A stretch of DNA of 37,778 nt from Paludibacter sp. Its GTDB lineage: Bacteria; Bacteroidota; Bacteroidia; Bacteroidales; Paludibacteraceae. Location: positions 1 through 37,778 of the forward strand of contig JAQTUE010000041.1 of NCBI GenBank assembly GCA_028710415.1, written 5' to 3'. The position numbers were made by a program, and so were the translations under genes. The notes beneath the pieces were generated by a model, which was not told the DNA's origin, did no database searches, and saw nothing but the letters and a program-made list of their open reading frames with translations. Of the stretch, positions 25,286 through 31,459 are shown one piece after another (the first letter of the stretch is position 1; each line of letters opens with the position of its first letter).

Positions 25286-25584
25286 TTGACTCTATCCTTA
25301 TTTTTATCTCGCTTACTATTAATTTCCATTTTGTCCTTTATTGAACGCATAATGTCTATGTCATGCTCTTTTGCAATAACGAAAACTCTCAAAACAATGT
25401 CAGCGAGTTCATATCTAAATTTGTCCGTTGGGGTATCACAGCGCACTTCATTAGCAGCCTCTCCACATTCTGAAACAACAAGCATTAGTGACTCTAGCGG
25501 AGTTTTGTTATTCCACCAGCCCATACTTTTAACCCACTCACAGTGAGCGTAAATTAAATCTTCAGCATCTGTTGGATAGCTCAT
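25282..25584 (-). CDS. MazG-like nucleotide pyrophosphohydrolase
   Basis: 100 aa, all-alpha. The E-x-x-E signature appears in VVSECGEAANEVR, and YELADIVLRVFVIAKEHDID carries the second acidic E-x-x-D cluster, together the metal-binding core of the MazG/dUTPase-like NTP-PPase superfamily. These enzymes hydrolyse (d)NTPs or ppGpp-like signals; in phages they may clear modified nucleotides or blunt starvation signalling. AGGA nine bases upstream. Short single-domain form. Confidence 0.78.
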   Translation of the reverse strand: MSYPTDAEDLIYAHCEWVKSMGWWNNKTPLESLMLVVSECGEAANEVRCDTPTDKFRYELADIVLRVFVIAKEHDIDIMRSIKDKMEINSKRDKNKDRVK

Positions 25585-25865
25585 TTCACTTCATCCTTTG
25601 TATTTGGTAGGGCGTAAAGCTTAAATTCACCAACTAATCCCGTGCCTTGATATAGAGAATAGTTTTGCACCATTCCATCTTTATATTTCACATAAGCCAC
25701 AGTCTCACCCAACGCTTCCCTAAACTCTTTCACACCTTGGGCTTTGGCGGCTTCGTAGAATGCTTGGAAATCCTCTGTATAAAAGCAATGGTCAAGAGTT
25801 AAATTAGCTCGACCATATTCATTAATTAACCCACACCTCTTAGCCAACTCAATAACTTCATTCAT
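25581..25865 (-). CDS. Hypothetical protein, 94 aa
   Basis: Ribosome site AAAGGA six bases before ATG 25865. A helical N-terminal half (LAKRCGLINEYG, FYEAAKAQGVKEFREAL) then a beta half (VAYVKYKDGMVQNY). Stop overlaps the MazG-like start. Common style of phage accessory genes; function unknown. Confidence 0.7.
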   Translation of the reverse strand: MNEVIELAKRCGLINEYGRANLTLDHCFYTEDFQAFYEAAKAQGVKEFREALGETVAYVKYKDGMVQNYSLYQGTGLVGEFKLYALPNTKDEVK

Positions 25866-25868
25866 GAT

Positions 25869-26090
25869 TTATCCTTTATGCACGAAACTACAGTTTTTAT
25901 TACATTCACAGTGATACCATCCGCCATAGCAACCATTATCAAACCAGTGAACAAGCCGATGGTTTCCTTTATGGCATTGGTATAATCTATAAAGTTTTGG
26001 CATAGAACATGCTAGATAGCTAATCATAAATAGCGCTGCGAATATAATTCCAACTTCAACATTGCATGAAAAATAAAAACATTGATCCAT
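25869..26090 (-). CDS. Small membrane protein with Cys/His-rich tail, 73 aa
   Basis: ATG 26090 is chosen over ATG 26096 because AAAGGA ends six bases before it. One transmembrane segment (VGIIFAALFMISYLACS) near residues 12-30, then a cytoplasmic or periplasmic tail with CHKGNH, CYGGWYHCECNKNC, a plausible metal site. First gene of the sub-operon leading to 22838. Confidence 0.65.
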   Translation of the reverse strand: MDQCFYFSCNVEVGIIFAALFMISYLACSMPKLYRLYQCHKGNHRLVHWFDNGCYGGWYHCECNKNCSFVHKG

Positions 26091-26105
26091 ATCCATTCCT
26101 TTTGT

Positions 26106-26133
26106 TAAATACCTACTCGAAAATATCCGTCAA
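26106..26133 (-). promoter_or_regulatory. Candidate leftward promoter
   Basis: Minus strand TTGACG (26133-26128), 16-bp spacer, TATTTA (26111-26106), directly before the 73-aa gene. An inverted repeat AATAAC/GTTATT (26132-26151) overlaps the -35 and could be an operator. Confidence 0.4.
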
Positions 26134-26253
26134 TAACTTTGTTTTGTTATTACTTAAGACATAATCGGCTAGATACTTAGGTTGCACATTGCTTTAAGGA
26201 GCTATCTTAAAACACTGTGTCGTTAAAGTTTCTAACTACTCGCGCGAGATCCT

Positions 26254-27156
26254 TTATTTCATTTGCAAAAATGGTATCGGCGCACCAGCATAAATTGCTT
26301 GAGGCAACTTACCATCCCATGTTTTTGCCTTTTCCATATCAACCTCAATCCTACGAAGCTCTAAAACATCTTTATTTTGAGCTAATGCCGCGTTCTGAAC
26401 CCTTAAAGATTCAGCCTGAGCCTTCGCAACCGTTAATTGAGCATAAGCATCACCGTCTGCTTTTGCCTTAACTGCACTTGCTTCTGCCTCTGCAATTGCT
26501 ACCTTTTGACGTTGCTCAGACTCAACGGTTTTAAGCTTATTATCTGCAGCTAAACGTAACTGCTCTTGATTTACTTTAGAGCTAATTGCAGTCATATACT
26601 CTTGACTAAACTTAAAGCTTTTCATATCAATACTGATAACATTTGCGCCATATATAGCAAGTTTTGCACGTAATGCAGAGTTAATATCTGCTGATACTTG
26701 AGGGCGTTTAGATATTAAATCTGGCGCGGTATATCGTGCTGTAACTGATTTAAAAATCTCTTGAGTTGCGGTCTGAATATAAGAGCTTAAATCACCGTTA
26801 TGGCTATATTTCTCATATACCTCTGCTACCTTATCTGGGAAGATGTTATAGCGCACTGTAAGGCTAACATTAACTGGCTGAGTATCGCTTGTTGCACCTT
26901 CCGCACCATTTATGTCTGCTTGTTCAGCACGAATGTTTAAGATTGAAAGTTTGCGCCAAGGAGGCAATACCGTAAGGCCTTCTTGTTCAATTCCAATAAT
27001 CTTACCAAATTGAGTTACCACTCCGCGAGTACCTGTTGGAACTGAATTGAATGGATTAATCCATGATAATACAATTAAAATAACCAATGCAGAAATTGCA
27101 TCAATAATAGCTCGCGATAAATTAAACAAACCTATTTTATCAAAATATCTATTCAT
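26254..27156 (-). CDS. SPFH/prohibitin-family membrane protein
   Basis: 300 aa from ATG 27156 (AAAGGAGA upstream). An N-terminal transmembrane helix (residues ~11-33) is followed by the SPFH domain (VPTGTRGVVTQFGKI, GLTVLPPWRK) and a charged coiled-coil region rich in Ala/Glu/Lys (VAIAEAEASAVKAKADGDAYA). SPFH proteins form cage-like membrane rings that shield proteases or organise microdomains. A phage copy may control FtsH-type proteolysis, membrane stress or superinfection. Full length, no damaged core. The next gene upstream is a 38-aa membrane peptide sharing its promoter. Confidence 0.9.
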   Translation of the reverse strand: MNRYFDKIGLFNLSRAIIDAISALVILIVLSWINPFNSVPTGTRGVVTQFGKIIGIEQEGLTVLPPWRKLSILNIRAEQADINGAEGATSDTQPVNVSLTVRYNIFPDKVAEVYEKYSHNGDLSSYIQTATQEIFKSVTARYTAPDLISKRPQVSADINSALRAKLAIYGANVISIDMKSFKFSQEYMTAISSKVNQEQLRLAADNKLKTVESEQRQKVAIAEAEASAVKAKADGDAYAQLTVAKAQAESLRVQNAALAQNKDVLELRRIEVDMEKAKTWDGKLPQAIYAGAPIPFLQMK

Positions 27157-27180
27157 TATATTTCTCCTTTTGTTAAACAA

Positions 27181-27297
27181 CTAAAACACAAACTTATCAA
27201 TAACATCAGCGTAATAAATAACTATGCCAACTAAAATACTTAATCCAACAAACAAAACAACAATTAAAATATCTTTTTTTATATTCTCACCTATCAT
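27181..27297 (-). CDS. Small membrane peptide, 38 aa
   Basis: ORF MIGENIKKDILIVVLFVG... with one transmembrane helix and a charged tail (YYADVIDKFVF). No clear ribosome site, and TAA directly precedes the ATG in frame, so no longer form exists. It sits between a candidate promoter and the prohibitin gene. Confidence 0.45.
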   Translation of the reverse strand: MIGENIKKDILIVVLFVGLSILVGIVIYYADVIDKFVF

Positions 27298-27312
27298 TTA
27301 TCAAGTTAAATA

Positions 27313-27342
27313 ATCATACCATTTAAAGATTAACAAAGTAAA
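27313..27342 (-). promoter_or_regulatory. Candidate promoter with operator, before the prohibitin gene
   Basis: Minus strand TTTACT (27342-27337), 18-bp spacer, TATGAT (27318-27313). The -35 overlaps TTAACAAAGTAAAGC (27330-27344), a copy of the phage's recurrent operator-like motif. Confidence 0.5.
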
Positions 27343-27344
27343 GC
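27330..27344 (+). promoter_or_regulatory. Operator-like motif copy (prohibitin promoter)
   Basis: TTAACAAAGTAAAGC; overlaps the -35 of the leftward promoter at 27313-27342. Confidence 0.5.
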
Positions 27345-27347
27345 GAT

Positions 27348-27422
27348 TTAGATAAATTTATATTTATCTTTCTCTTTCTGTTTGCGAGATTTACGGATAG
27401 AGCGTTTTGATTGTTTAGCCAT
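27348..27422 (-). CDS. Tiny basic peptide, 24 aa
   Basis: ORF MAKQSKRSIRKSRKQK... overlaps the previous stop (ATGGCTAA), with GGAAG upstream. Half the residues are Lys or Arg, so it may bind RNA or DNA. Coupling to the upstream gene supports translation; its small size does not. Confidence 0.4.
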   Translation of the reverse strand: MAKQSKRSIRKSRKQKEKDKYKFI

Positions 27423-27633
27423 GGCTTCCATCATCCGCTGAATAAAAGTTAATTGAATGCTCTCCCATCATCTTGATAATTAATTCGTGACATTTTCCAA
27501 TATTTTCTAATGATGGTGGATTTTTTCTATCATCAATTACACAAATTAAATCAGCAATATCTGATAAGTCTTTTAGAGATACTTTGACTGTTTCATCTAA
27601 GATTAAATCTCTTTGTGTTGGTTGTTTTTGCAT
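27415..27633 (-). CDS. Hypothetical protein, 72 aa
   Basis: ATG 27633 after AAGGATTAATC. Acidic and helical, with no membrane span and no recognised domain. Between the exonuclease gene and the basic peptide. Confidence 0.65.
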   Translation of the reverse strand: MQKQPTQRDLILDETVKVSLKDLSDIADLICVIDDRKNPPSLENIGKCHELIIKMMGEHSINFYSADDGSHG

Positions 27634-27646
27634 GATTAATCCTTAA

Positions 27647-28300
27647 CTAAATTTCGCTAAAAGTTAATCGTTTATATACTGCTCTAGTAATCTCTACATC
27701 ATGACGGCAATATTCTGCAATTTTATCAATATTCCCAGCTTGATATTCAGGCCATACGTCTGAACCATCCATGCCAGTTTTACCTTCAATGCCTAATACT
27801 TTGCAAAGTTTATCTAGGCTGATACGATTACCAAAACCAGCAAAGTAAGTCATAGTATCGAATATTTGACTATCCCATGATTTAGCATTGAATGGGATAA
27901 ATGAAGGCGGTTTAATTCCTAGAATAATTGCACGTTGGAATAAGAAACGTAAATCAAATGCGCTTACATTATGGCCTACAAATATAGGGTCAAGATTGCG
28001 AGGATTATTTAAATATAGCGAATCAAAAAACTCATTAATTATTTCAGATTCACTTCCAATGCTATAAAAAACATCACTATCATCAATAGCCCACCCAATA
28101 CAACAGATTTGACCGTAAGCGCCATCAAATGATGTTTTCAATACTGCATCATCAACTGCTTGTTGTTTTTCATTCTCAACCCATTGTGCAATAGTTTCTG
28201 CTTTTTTCATTGTTGCTGGTGGTTTAATTCCACTGGCAATATCAGCGATAAATTCAGGTGATTGTGTTGGGATTGTTTCTATATCAAAAGTTATAATCAT
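27647..28300 (-). CDS. 3'-5' exonuclease, PolB-like (DnaQ superfamily)
   Basis: 217 aa, ribosome site AGGAAAG. Exo I is FDIETIP at residues 4-10 (Asp and Glu catalytic), Exo II lies in GHNVSAFDLRFL near residue 113, and Exo III is YCRHDVEIT near residue 200 (Tyr-x-x-x-Asp). This matches the predicted DNA-polymerase-B-type exonuclease family (DNA_pol_B_exo2) used by phages without their own polymerase. Role: DNA end trimming in recombination or replication. Pairs with the SSB-like gene upstream. Confidence 0.85.
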   Translation of the reverse strand: MIITFDIETIPTQSPEFIADIASGIKPPATMKKAETIAQWVENEKQQAVDDAVLKTSFDGAYGQICCIGWAIDDSDVFYSIGSESEIINEFFDSLYLNNPRNLDPIFVGHNVSAFDLRFLFQRAIILGIKPPSFIPFNAKSWDSQIFDTMTYFAGFGNRISLDKLCKVLGIEGKTGMDGSDVWPEYQAGNIDKIAEYCRHDVEITRAVYKRLTFSEI

Positions 28301-28392
28301 TTTTACTTTCCTAAGTTAATCACGACTTATATGCTATGCAATGCGTGAGGGTTAATTTGCGTTGTTTAGGCGGTTATCTCTCAGCAAACTAT

Positions 28393-29031
28393 TTAGAATG
28401 GAATATCGCTATCTAAACCATCCATTGGGTCATGCTGCGGGGCATGTCCTGACTGTTTTGCAAATGCAGACCATTCAGGTGATTGCTTGATATATTCCTG
28501 TAGTTTTTCATGAAAGCTGTGGAAAATATCCATATCAACATTGTCTAAATCAAACACCTGATTTTTATGCACAGCGTCAGGTTTAGCCATTGATTTATGC
28601 AGCGGGGATATTCCAGCAACGTTAGAGTAAGTTTTACCGTTAGAATCGCTTACAGTGACGTTTAGCATGCAGTAAACACCTAAAACGCTAGTGACATTAA
28701 ATCCAGCTAGTTCATCAGGGGTAAAATCACGACCACGCCATGCGCTTAAGTCTTTACGCAATGATGCTTTTTCACCTAAACTCAACGTGTACGATTTATT
28801 AATAGTCATTGGCATTTGTTTACCATCAACATCAATAGTTAACGGTTCGTTATTTTCATCCTCTCCGAAAATCTCCCAAGCCAACCGAATTTTACGGTTG
28901 GTGGTTTCACCGTATTGACCATTTGTTGTGTGAGTGCCTAAGTCTGCAACACTAAAACAACGTGCAATATGAGATCCTGCTGGGACGCGCTTAAAATTTC
29001 CACCGCCTGTATCTGTTGCTGTTAATGCCAT
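28393..29031 (-). CDS. Single-stranded-DNA-binding-like protein
   Basis: 212 aa from ATG 29031 (AGGAGAAA upstream). The protein ends DGLDSDIPF, an acidic tail followed by Ile-Pro-Phe like the C-terminal tip of bacterial SSB that recruits partners. The body contains LSLGEKASLRKDLSAWRGR and beta-rich segments typical of phage ssDNA-binding proteins adjacent to exonucleases. Probably coats ssDNA during replication or recombination. The exact family is not certain. Confidence 0.7.
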   Translation of the reverse strand: MALTATDTGGGNFKRVPAGSHIARCFSVADLGTHTTNGQYGETTNRKIRLAWEIFGEDENNEPLTIDVDGKQMPMTINKSYTLSLGEKASLRKDLSAWRGRDFTPDELAGFNVTSVLGVYCMLNVTVSDSNGKTYSNVAGISPLHKSMAKPDAVHKNQVFDLDNVDMDIFHSFHEKLQEYIKQSPEWSAFAKQSGHAPQHDPMDGLDSDIPF

Positions 29032-29071
29032 GATATTTCTCCTAGTTAAATTCAGCAATTAGGGCTGCTGA

Positions 29072-29227
29072 TTACCCGTTAAAATCGTTAGTTAATATTT
29101 GTAAATACTGCTCATGTTCTTGTTCTGCTTTTACTGTTTCCACATAACTCCAATACTCTGCTTCGCCAGTATCGTCTTGTCGCATTTCTTCTTGTTCGCC
29201 TATCATTTGTTGCGCGTAATATCCCAT
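29072..29227 (-). CDS. Small acidic protein, 51 aa
   Basis: ORF MGYYAQQMIGEQEEMRQ... with AAAAGGA ten bases upstream of ATG 29227. Rich in Glu, Gln and Tyr, no membrane span. Lies directly after the large structured RNA and before the SSB-like gene. Confidence 0.6.
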   Translation of the reverse strand: MGYYAQQMIGEQEEMRQDDTGEAEYWSYVETVKAEQEHEQYLQILTNDFNG

Positions 29228-29265
29228 AATTTATCATTCCTTTTAAACATAGTTAACCATTAGTG

Positions 29266-29664
29266 AATAGTAGTCTATTGACCTTATAATCACTTAGCCC
29301 ATATCTAACTAGATACCAGTTCACCCTTGAGGACTACATTCATCAATTTAGTAATGTCAGAAGTCACGTAACTAAATTTTGTATGGTCGCTGTAGTAACG
29401 CCATGAGGCAATGATAGTTGTGAGCTTCACGCCTTGCCTGTTCTTCCACGCCACTAGCATAGTGCTTAATATCGTTTGGAGTACGGCAAGAGTAGAAATA
29501 GAAAAAGCCCATACTGGCGTTATGTTCTGGTGACTGGATGGTAAGCACTTAATTCGAGAGAGTAAGGCTTTTTGCTTAACATCGGCAGAACATAACCCAC
29601 TATGGGCTTCTGTATGCTTACCCTCAATATGCTTGTTAAATCCAGTCACGAATCTAAACTTGCA
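29266..29664 (-). ncRNA. Candidate ~400-nt pseudoknotted RNA
   Basis: Strong complementarities on the minus strand. Stem A: GTGACTGGAT (29649-29640) with ATCCAGTCAC (29539-29530), extended by GGTAAGCA (29622-29615) with TGCTTACC (29547-29540), giving 18 bp. Stem B interleaves: AGCCCATA and GTTATGTTCTG in 29611-29586 pair with CAGAACATAAC and TATGGGCT in 29529-29500, 19 bp in two blocks. A-B-A'-B' order makes a large pseudoknot. Local hairpins follow: CACTA/TAGTG (29464-29452), AATTTAGT/ACTAAATT (29378-29345), AATAG/CTATT (29279-29266). A sigma70-like promoter lies just upstream. The 134-aa ORF across it has no ribosome site. No known family recognised; the 3' end is undefined. Confidence 0.62.
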
Positions 29665-29670
29665 ATACAA

Positions 29671-29699
29671 AGTATATATCAACAAACTTGACATTACAA
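29671..29699 (-). promoter_or_regulatory. Sigma70-like promoter of the structured RNA
   Basis: Minus strand TTGTAA (29699-29694), 17-bp spacer, TATACT (29676-29671). Start is expected near 29664, a few bases before the first stem of the RNA. The -35 overlaps the stop of the 37-aa gene. Confidence 0.55.
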
Positions 29700-29807
29700 T
29701 ACCAACCATCCAACAATAACCAATAACGCCACAACAAATCCAACACCTTCAAATACCGCACTAGCTGGCAATGGCTCGTAAACTTTACTGTCTTTGTAAT
29801 CTATCAT
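29694..29807 (-). CDS. Small membrane protein, 37 aa
   Basis: ORF MIDYKDSKVYEPLPAS..., with AAGGA nine bases before ATG 29807. Hydrophilic N-terminus and one C-terminal helix (VGFVVALLVIVGWLVL) ending the protein, a tail-anchored layout. Starts just after the 191-aa gene. Confidence 0.6.
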   Translation of the reverse strand: MIDYKDSKVYEPLPASAVFEGVGFVVALLVIVGWLVL

Positions 29808-29809
29808 GG

Positions 29810-30385
29810 TTAAAATTCCTTTTCTGATTCTAGGATTAGATGTATGCCTTTTAAAGATTGGCTCATACCATTTAAATTTTCCAAAGTTTTATAATACTCA
29901 GTTGTTATTCCAAAAGAATCATCATTGCGCTTAAATAAAACTAAATACTTTTTAACTTTTGGCTTAGGTTTCTTTGGTAATTCAAACTGCGGCTTATCCC
30001 AAAATAAAGTTGCAAATTTAAAATCATCATCCATCCTTCCATCTGCAAGATAAACGCAGTAATTTGTTTCTATTGGCGCACGCTTAGTTAAATTTATCTG
30101 CAAAACTTCTGTATAACCTTCCATAAAGCTCCACAAAGTATCACCAACATTAAGCGGATAACCTTGAAACATAAATTGTTCTGGTTCATCTTGGACTAGT
30201 TCTAGGCAATTAAAATCTAACCACCACTGAGGAAATTTAGTTATTGCGCAAGATTCATTATCTACACGTAAAACTTCAAACTCACCGCCAACGAACTTTT
30301 CTAGTTCAGTAACATACCGCGCCCACTTGGGATTAGTTTTAACGACCTTAACTTTATCGCCAACTTTAAATTTTTTTTCTGACAT
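29810..30385 (-). CDS. Hypothetical protein with N-terminal SH3/KOW-like fold, 191 aa
   Basis: GGAG seven bases before ATG 30385. The opening KFKVGDKVKVVKTNP and the later YPLNVGDTLWSFMEG are the Gly-Asp turn patterns of small SH3-like barrels, suggesting two such modules. A Pro/Lys linker (LPKKPKPKVKK) precedes a C-terminal alpha/beta segment. Unknown role, possibly nucleic-acid or protein binding. Confidence 0.68.
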   Translation of the reverse strand: MSEKKFKVGDKVKVVKTNPKWARYVTELEKFVGGEFEVLRVDNESCAITKFPQWWLDFNCLELVQDEPEQFMFQGYPLNVGDTLWSFMEGYTEVLQINLTKRAPIETNYCVYLADGRMDDDFKFATLFWDKPQFELPKKPKPKVKKYLVLFKRNDDSFGITTEYYKTLENLNGMSQSLKGIHLILESEKEF

Positions 30386-30386
30386 T

Positions 30387-30593
30387 TTATAACTCCACTT
30401 TATTCAAATATTCATTCACAATCCGACAAGGCATAATATGCTTATTCATACTATGGTCTGTTATCTGACATTTTATATCTGCCTTTTTAATTGGCTTAAC
30501 TGGTTTAACTTCCTTCTTATTATGGTAATTGTCTAGCATTCCACCGGTTACAGTGCCAATTAAAAAAGCAATTATGATTAGTGTGTTTTTCAT
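30387..30593 (-). CDS. Small membrane-anchored protein, 68 aa
   Basis: TAATG overlap with the upstream gene. N-terminal hydrophobic helix (TLIIIAFLIGTVTGG) then a soluble Lys/Pro-rich and Cys-containing tail. Could be exported or membrane-anchored; no lipobox is visible. Confidence 0.65.
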   Translation of the reverse strand: MKNTLIIIAFLIGTVTGGMLDNYHNKKEVKPVKPIKKADIKCQITDHSMNKHIMPCRIVNEYLNKVEL

Positions 30594-30787
30594 TATGCAA
30601 AATCTTTGTAACCGTGGCCTGACTCATACCACTCACTAGACATTGCAATCCTGTTATCTTGGTATGATTTTTCGCTATTAGAGTTATATAGCTCTTTGCA
30701 TTTACCGCTATCCAAGCGATGAACAAATGGATAAGCGCAACAGTGGCAATTCACTTGTTTGCGCTTTTGTTTAATTTGTGAGGTCAT
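30593..30787 (-). CDS. Zinc-finger-like protein, 64 aa; first gene of leftward operon
   Basis: GGAG eight bases before ATG 30787. A basic start (QIKQKRKQ) leads to CHCCAYPFVHRLDSGKC, a plausible zinc-binding site. First gene after the divergent control region, so an early, immediate-function protein, perhaps a regulator or anti-host factor. Not recognised. Confidence 0.65.
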   Translation of the reverse strand: MTSQIKQKRKQVNCHCCAYPFVHRLDSGKCKELYNSNSEKSYQDNRIAMSSEWYESGHGYKDFA

Positions 30788-30820
30788 TTTCTAATCTCCA
30801 ATAATTTCAACCGATGAGCC

Positions 30821-30849
30821 ATATTAAATATTTAGCTTAACAATGTCAA
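30821..30849 (-). promoter_or_regulatory. Leftward early promoter with overlapping operator
   Basis: Minus strand consensus -35 TTGACA (30849-30844), 17-bp spacer, TAATAT (30826-30821). The palindrome TTAACAATGTCAA (30837-30849) covers the -35, so a repressor bound there would block transcription. Confidence 0.65.
30837..30849 (-). promoter_or_regulatory. Operator-like motif copy 1 in the divergent control region
   Basis: TTAACAATGTCAA; preceded by GC. An imperfect 6-1-6 palindrome covering the TTGACA -35 of the leftward promoter. Confidence 0.55.
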
Positions 30850-30883
30850 CAACTAAATGAAAATAAATTAAATTACTTAATGA

Positions 30884-30912
30884 TTGCATTTATTGTTTAC
30901 ATCGTTTAGCAT
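30884..30912 (+). promoter_or_regulatory. Rightward promoter for a leaderless Cro-like mRNA
   Basis: TTGCAT (30884-30889), 17-bp spacer, TAGCAT (30907-30912). The start would fall at about 30919, the A of the cro-like ATG. The operator-like TTTACATCGTTTA (30896-30908) fills the spacer. Hexamers are imperfect. Confidence 0.4.
30896..30908 (+). promoter_or_regulatory. Operator-like motif copy 2 in the divergent control region
   Basis: TTTACATCGTTTA, followed by GC; lies 11 bases before the Cro-like ATG, within the rightward promoter. Confidence 0.5.
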
Positions 30913-30918
30913 AGATAC

Positions 30919-31098
30919 ATGACAAATAAATTATTAAAACGCGCACTCGTTAAGTGCAAATATAACAAGGCTCTTTTAGGTAGAAATATCGGCATTGTTA
31001 GCAGGTCTTTTATCCATCAAATCTTGAATGGTAAAAAGCCATTGCCAGAGCATAATGAAATCAAACTTTATGAATTCTTGGGGGTTAAGCGTGAGTAG
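30919..31098 (+). CDS. Cro-like DNA-binding protein
   Basis: 59 aa, opening MTNKLLKRALVKCKYN. Residues ~16-45 fit a helix-turn-helix (KALLGRNIGIVSRSFIHQIL), followed by a short C-terminal helix with EHNEIKLYEFLGV, the length and plan of Cro repressors that bind as small dimers. No ribosome site is visible, consistent with a leaderless message. It lies at the divergent control region and likely binds the recurrent palindromic operators. The next gene starts inside its end. Confidence 0.68.
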   Translation: MTNKLLKRALVKCKYNKALLGRNIGIVSRSFIHQILNGKKPLPEHNEIKLYEFLGVKRE

Positions 31099-31297
31099 TC
31101 AAAAACACATTCTGTTAGAGGCCTTAAAGAAAGGCGAAATATTAACCGCGTACTCAGCATTTAAAAAGTATGGTATATCCACATTCTCGCAGCGTTTAGG
31201 CGAGATTGAGAGCATGGGGTATAACATTGCTAAGTGCTGGGAAACTTCGCCTGATAATAAGCGTTATATGCGATACTGGCTGATTAAAGAAGCGTAA
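31091..31297 (+). CDS. Winged helix-turn-helix protein, 68 aa
   Basis: GTG start at 31091, overlapping the Cro-like stop by eight bases, with GGGGG upstream. The sequence HILLEALKKGEILTAYSAFKKYGISTFSQRLGEIESMGYNI matches, in pieces, the phage winged-HTH domain type HTH_39 (AFKKYGI then SQRLGEIE). Probably regulates early genes or assists replication initiation. Confidence 0.72.
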   Translation: MSSQKHILLEALKKGEILTAYSAFKKYGISTFSQRLGEIESMGYNIAKCWETSPDNKRYMRYWLIKEA

Positions 31298-31305
31298 ATA
31301 ATGTA

Positions 31306-31335
31306 TTGCACATAGTTTTATTTTAGATATATACT
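31306..31335 (+). promoter_or_regulatory. Sigma70 promoter of the kissing-loop RNA
   Basis: TTGCAC (31306-31311), 18-bp spacer, TATACT (31330-31335). The expected start near 31342 is two bases before the first stem. Confidence 0.65.
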
Positions 31336-31341
31336 GATAAC

Positions 31342-31446
31342 TTAGTGGCATAAAGTATTGCTTGGACAAGAGGCTTATATACTTTCTGCCATTGGTAGAT
31401 AACCGTTAATTGAGATACTTGTCCTATCTTGGTTAACGGTTTTTTT
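31342..31446 (+). ncRNA. Candidate ~105-nt kissing-loop regulatory RNA
   Basis: Hairpin 1: 31344-31358 pairs with 31379-31393 (14 of 15 positions, one G-U), 20-nt loop containing GGACAAG at 31364-31370. Hairpin 2: 31401-31417 pairs with 31425-31441 without interruption (17 bp, three G-U) around a 7-nt loop that is exactly CTTGTCC, the perfect complement of GGACAAG. A 7-T run follows. Own promoter and terminator make a free RNA likely; it also sits 13 bases before the replication initiator gene and could act as its attenuator. Analogous in logic to P4 CI RNA, P1 C4 RNA or plasmid copy-control RNAs, but no family match is claimed. Confidence 0.72.
31401..31446 (+). terminator. Intrinsic terminator/attenuator before the replication genes
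   Basis: 17-bp stem with 7-nt loop and a run of seven T (31440-31446). It is hairpin 2 of the kissing-loop RNA. The ATG of the replication gene is at 31460. Confidence 0.8.
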
Positions 31447-31459
31447 ATGGGCGTTAATT

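Noticed and set aside
26239..26248. Perfect 10-bp palindrome CTCGCGCGAG after the prohibitin gene
   Set aside because: Could be a short hairpin or a methylation/restriction site, but no T-run and no second copy seen, so no function is claimed.
29305..29709. 134-aa minus ORF across the structured RNA
   Set aside because: No ribosome site, overlaps a gene with a good one (29694-29807) and the predicted promoter, and the sequence is dominated by long inverted repeats.
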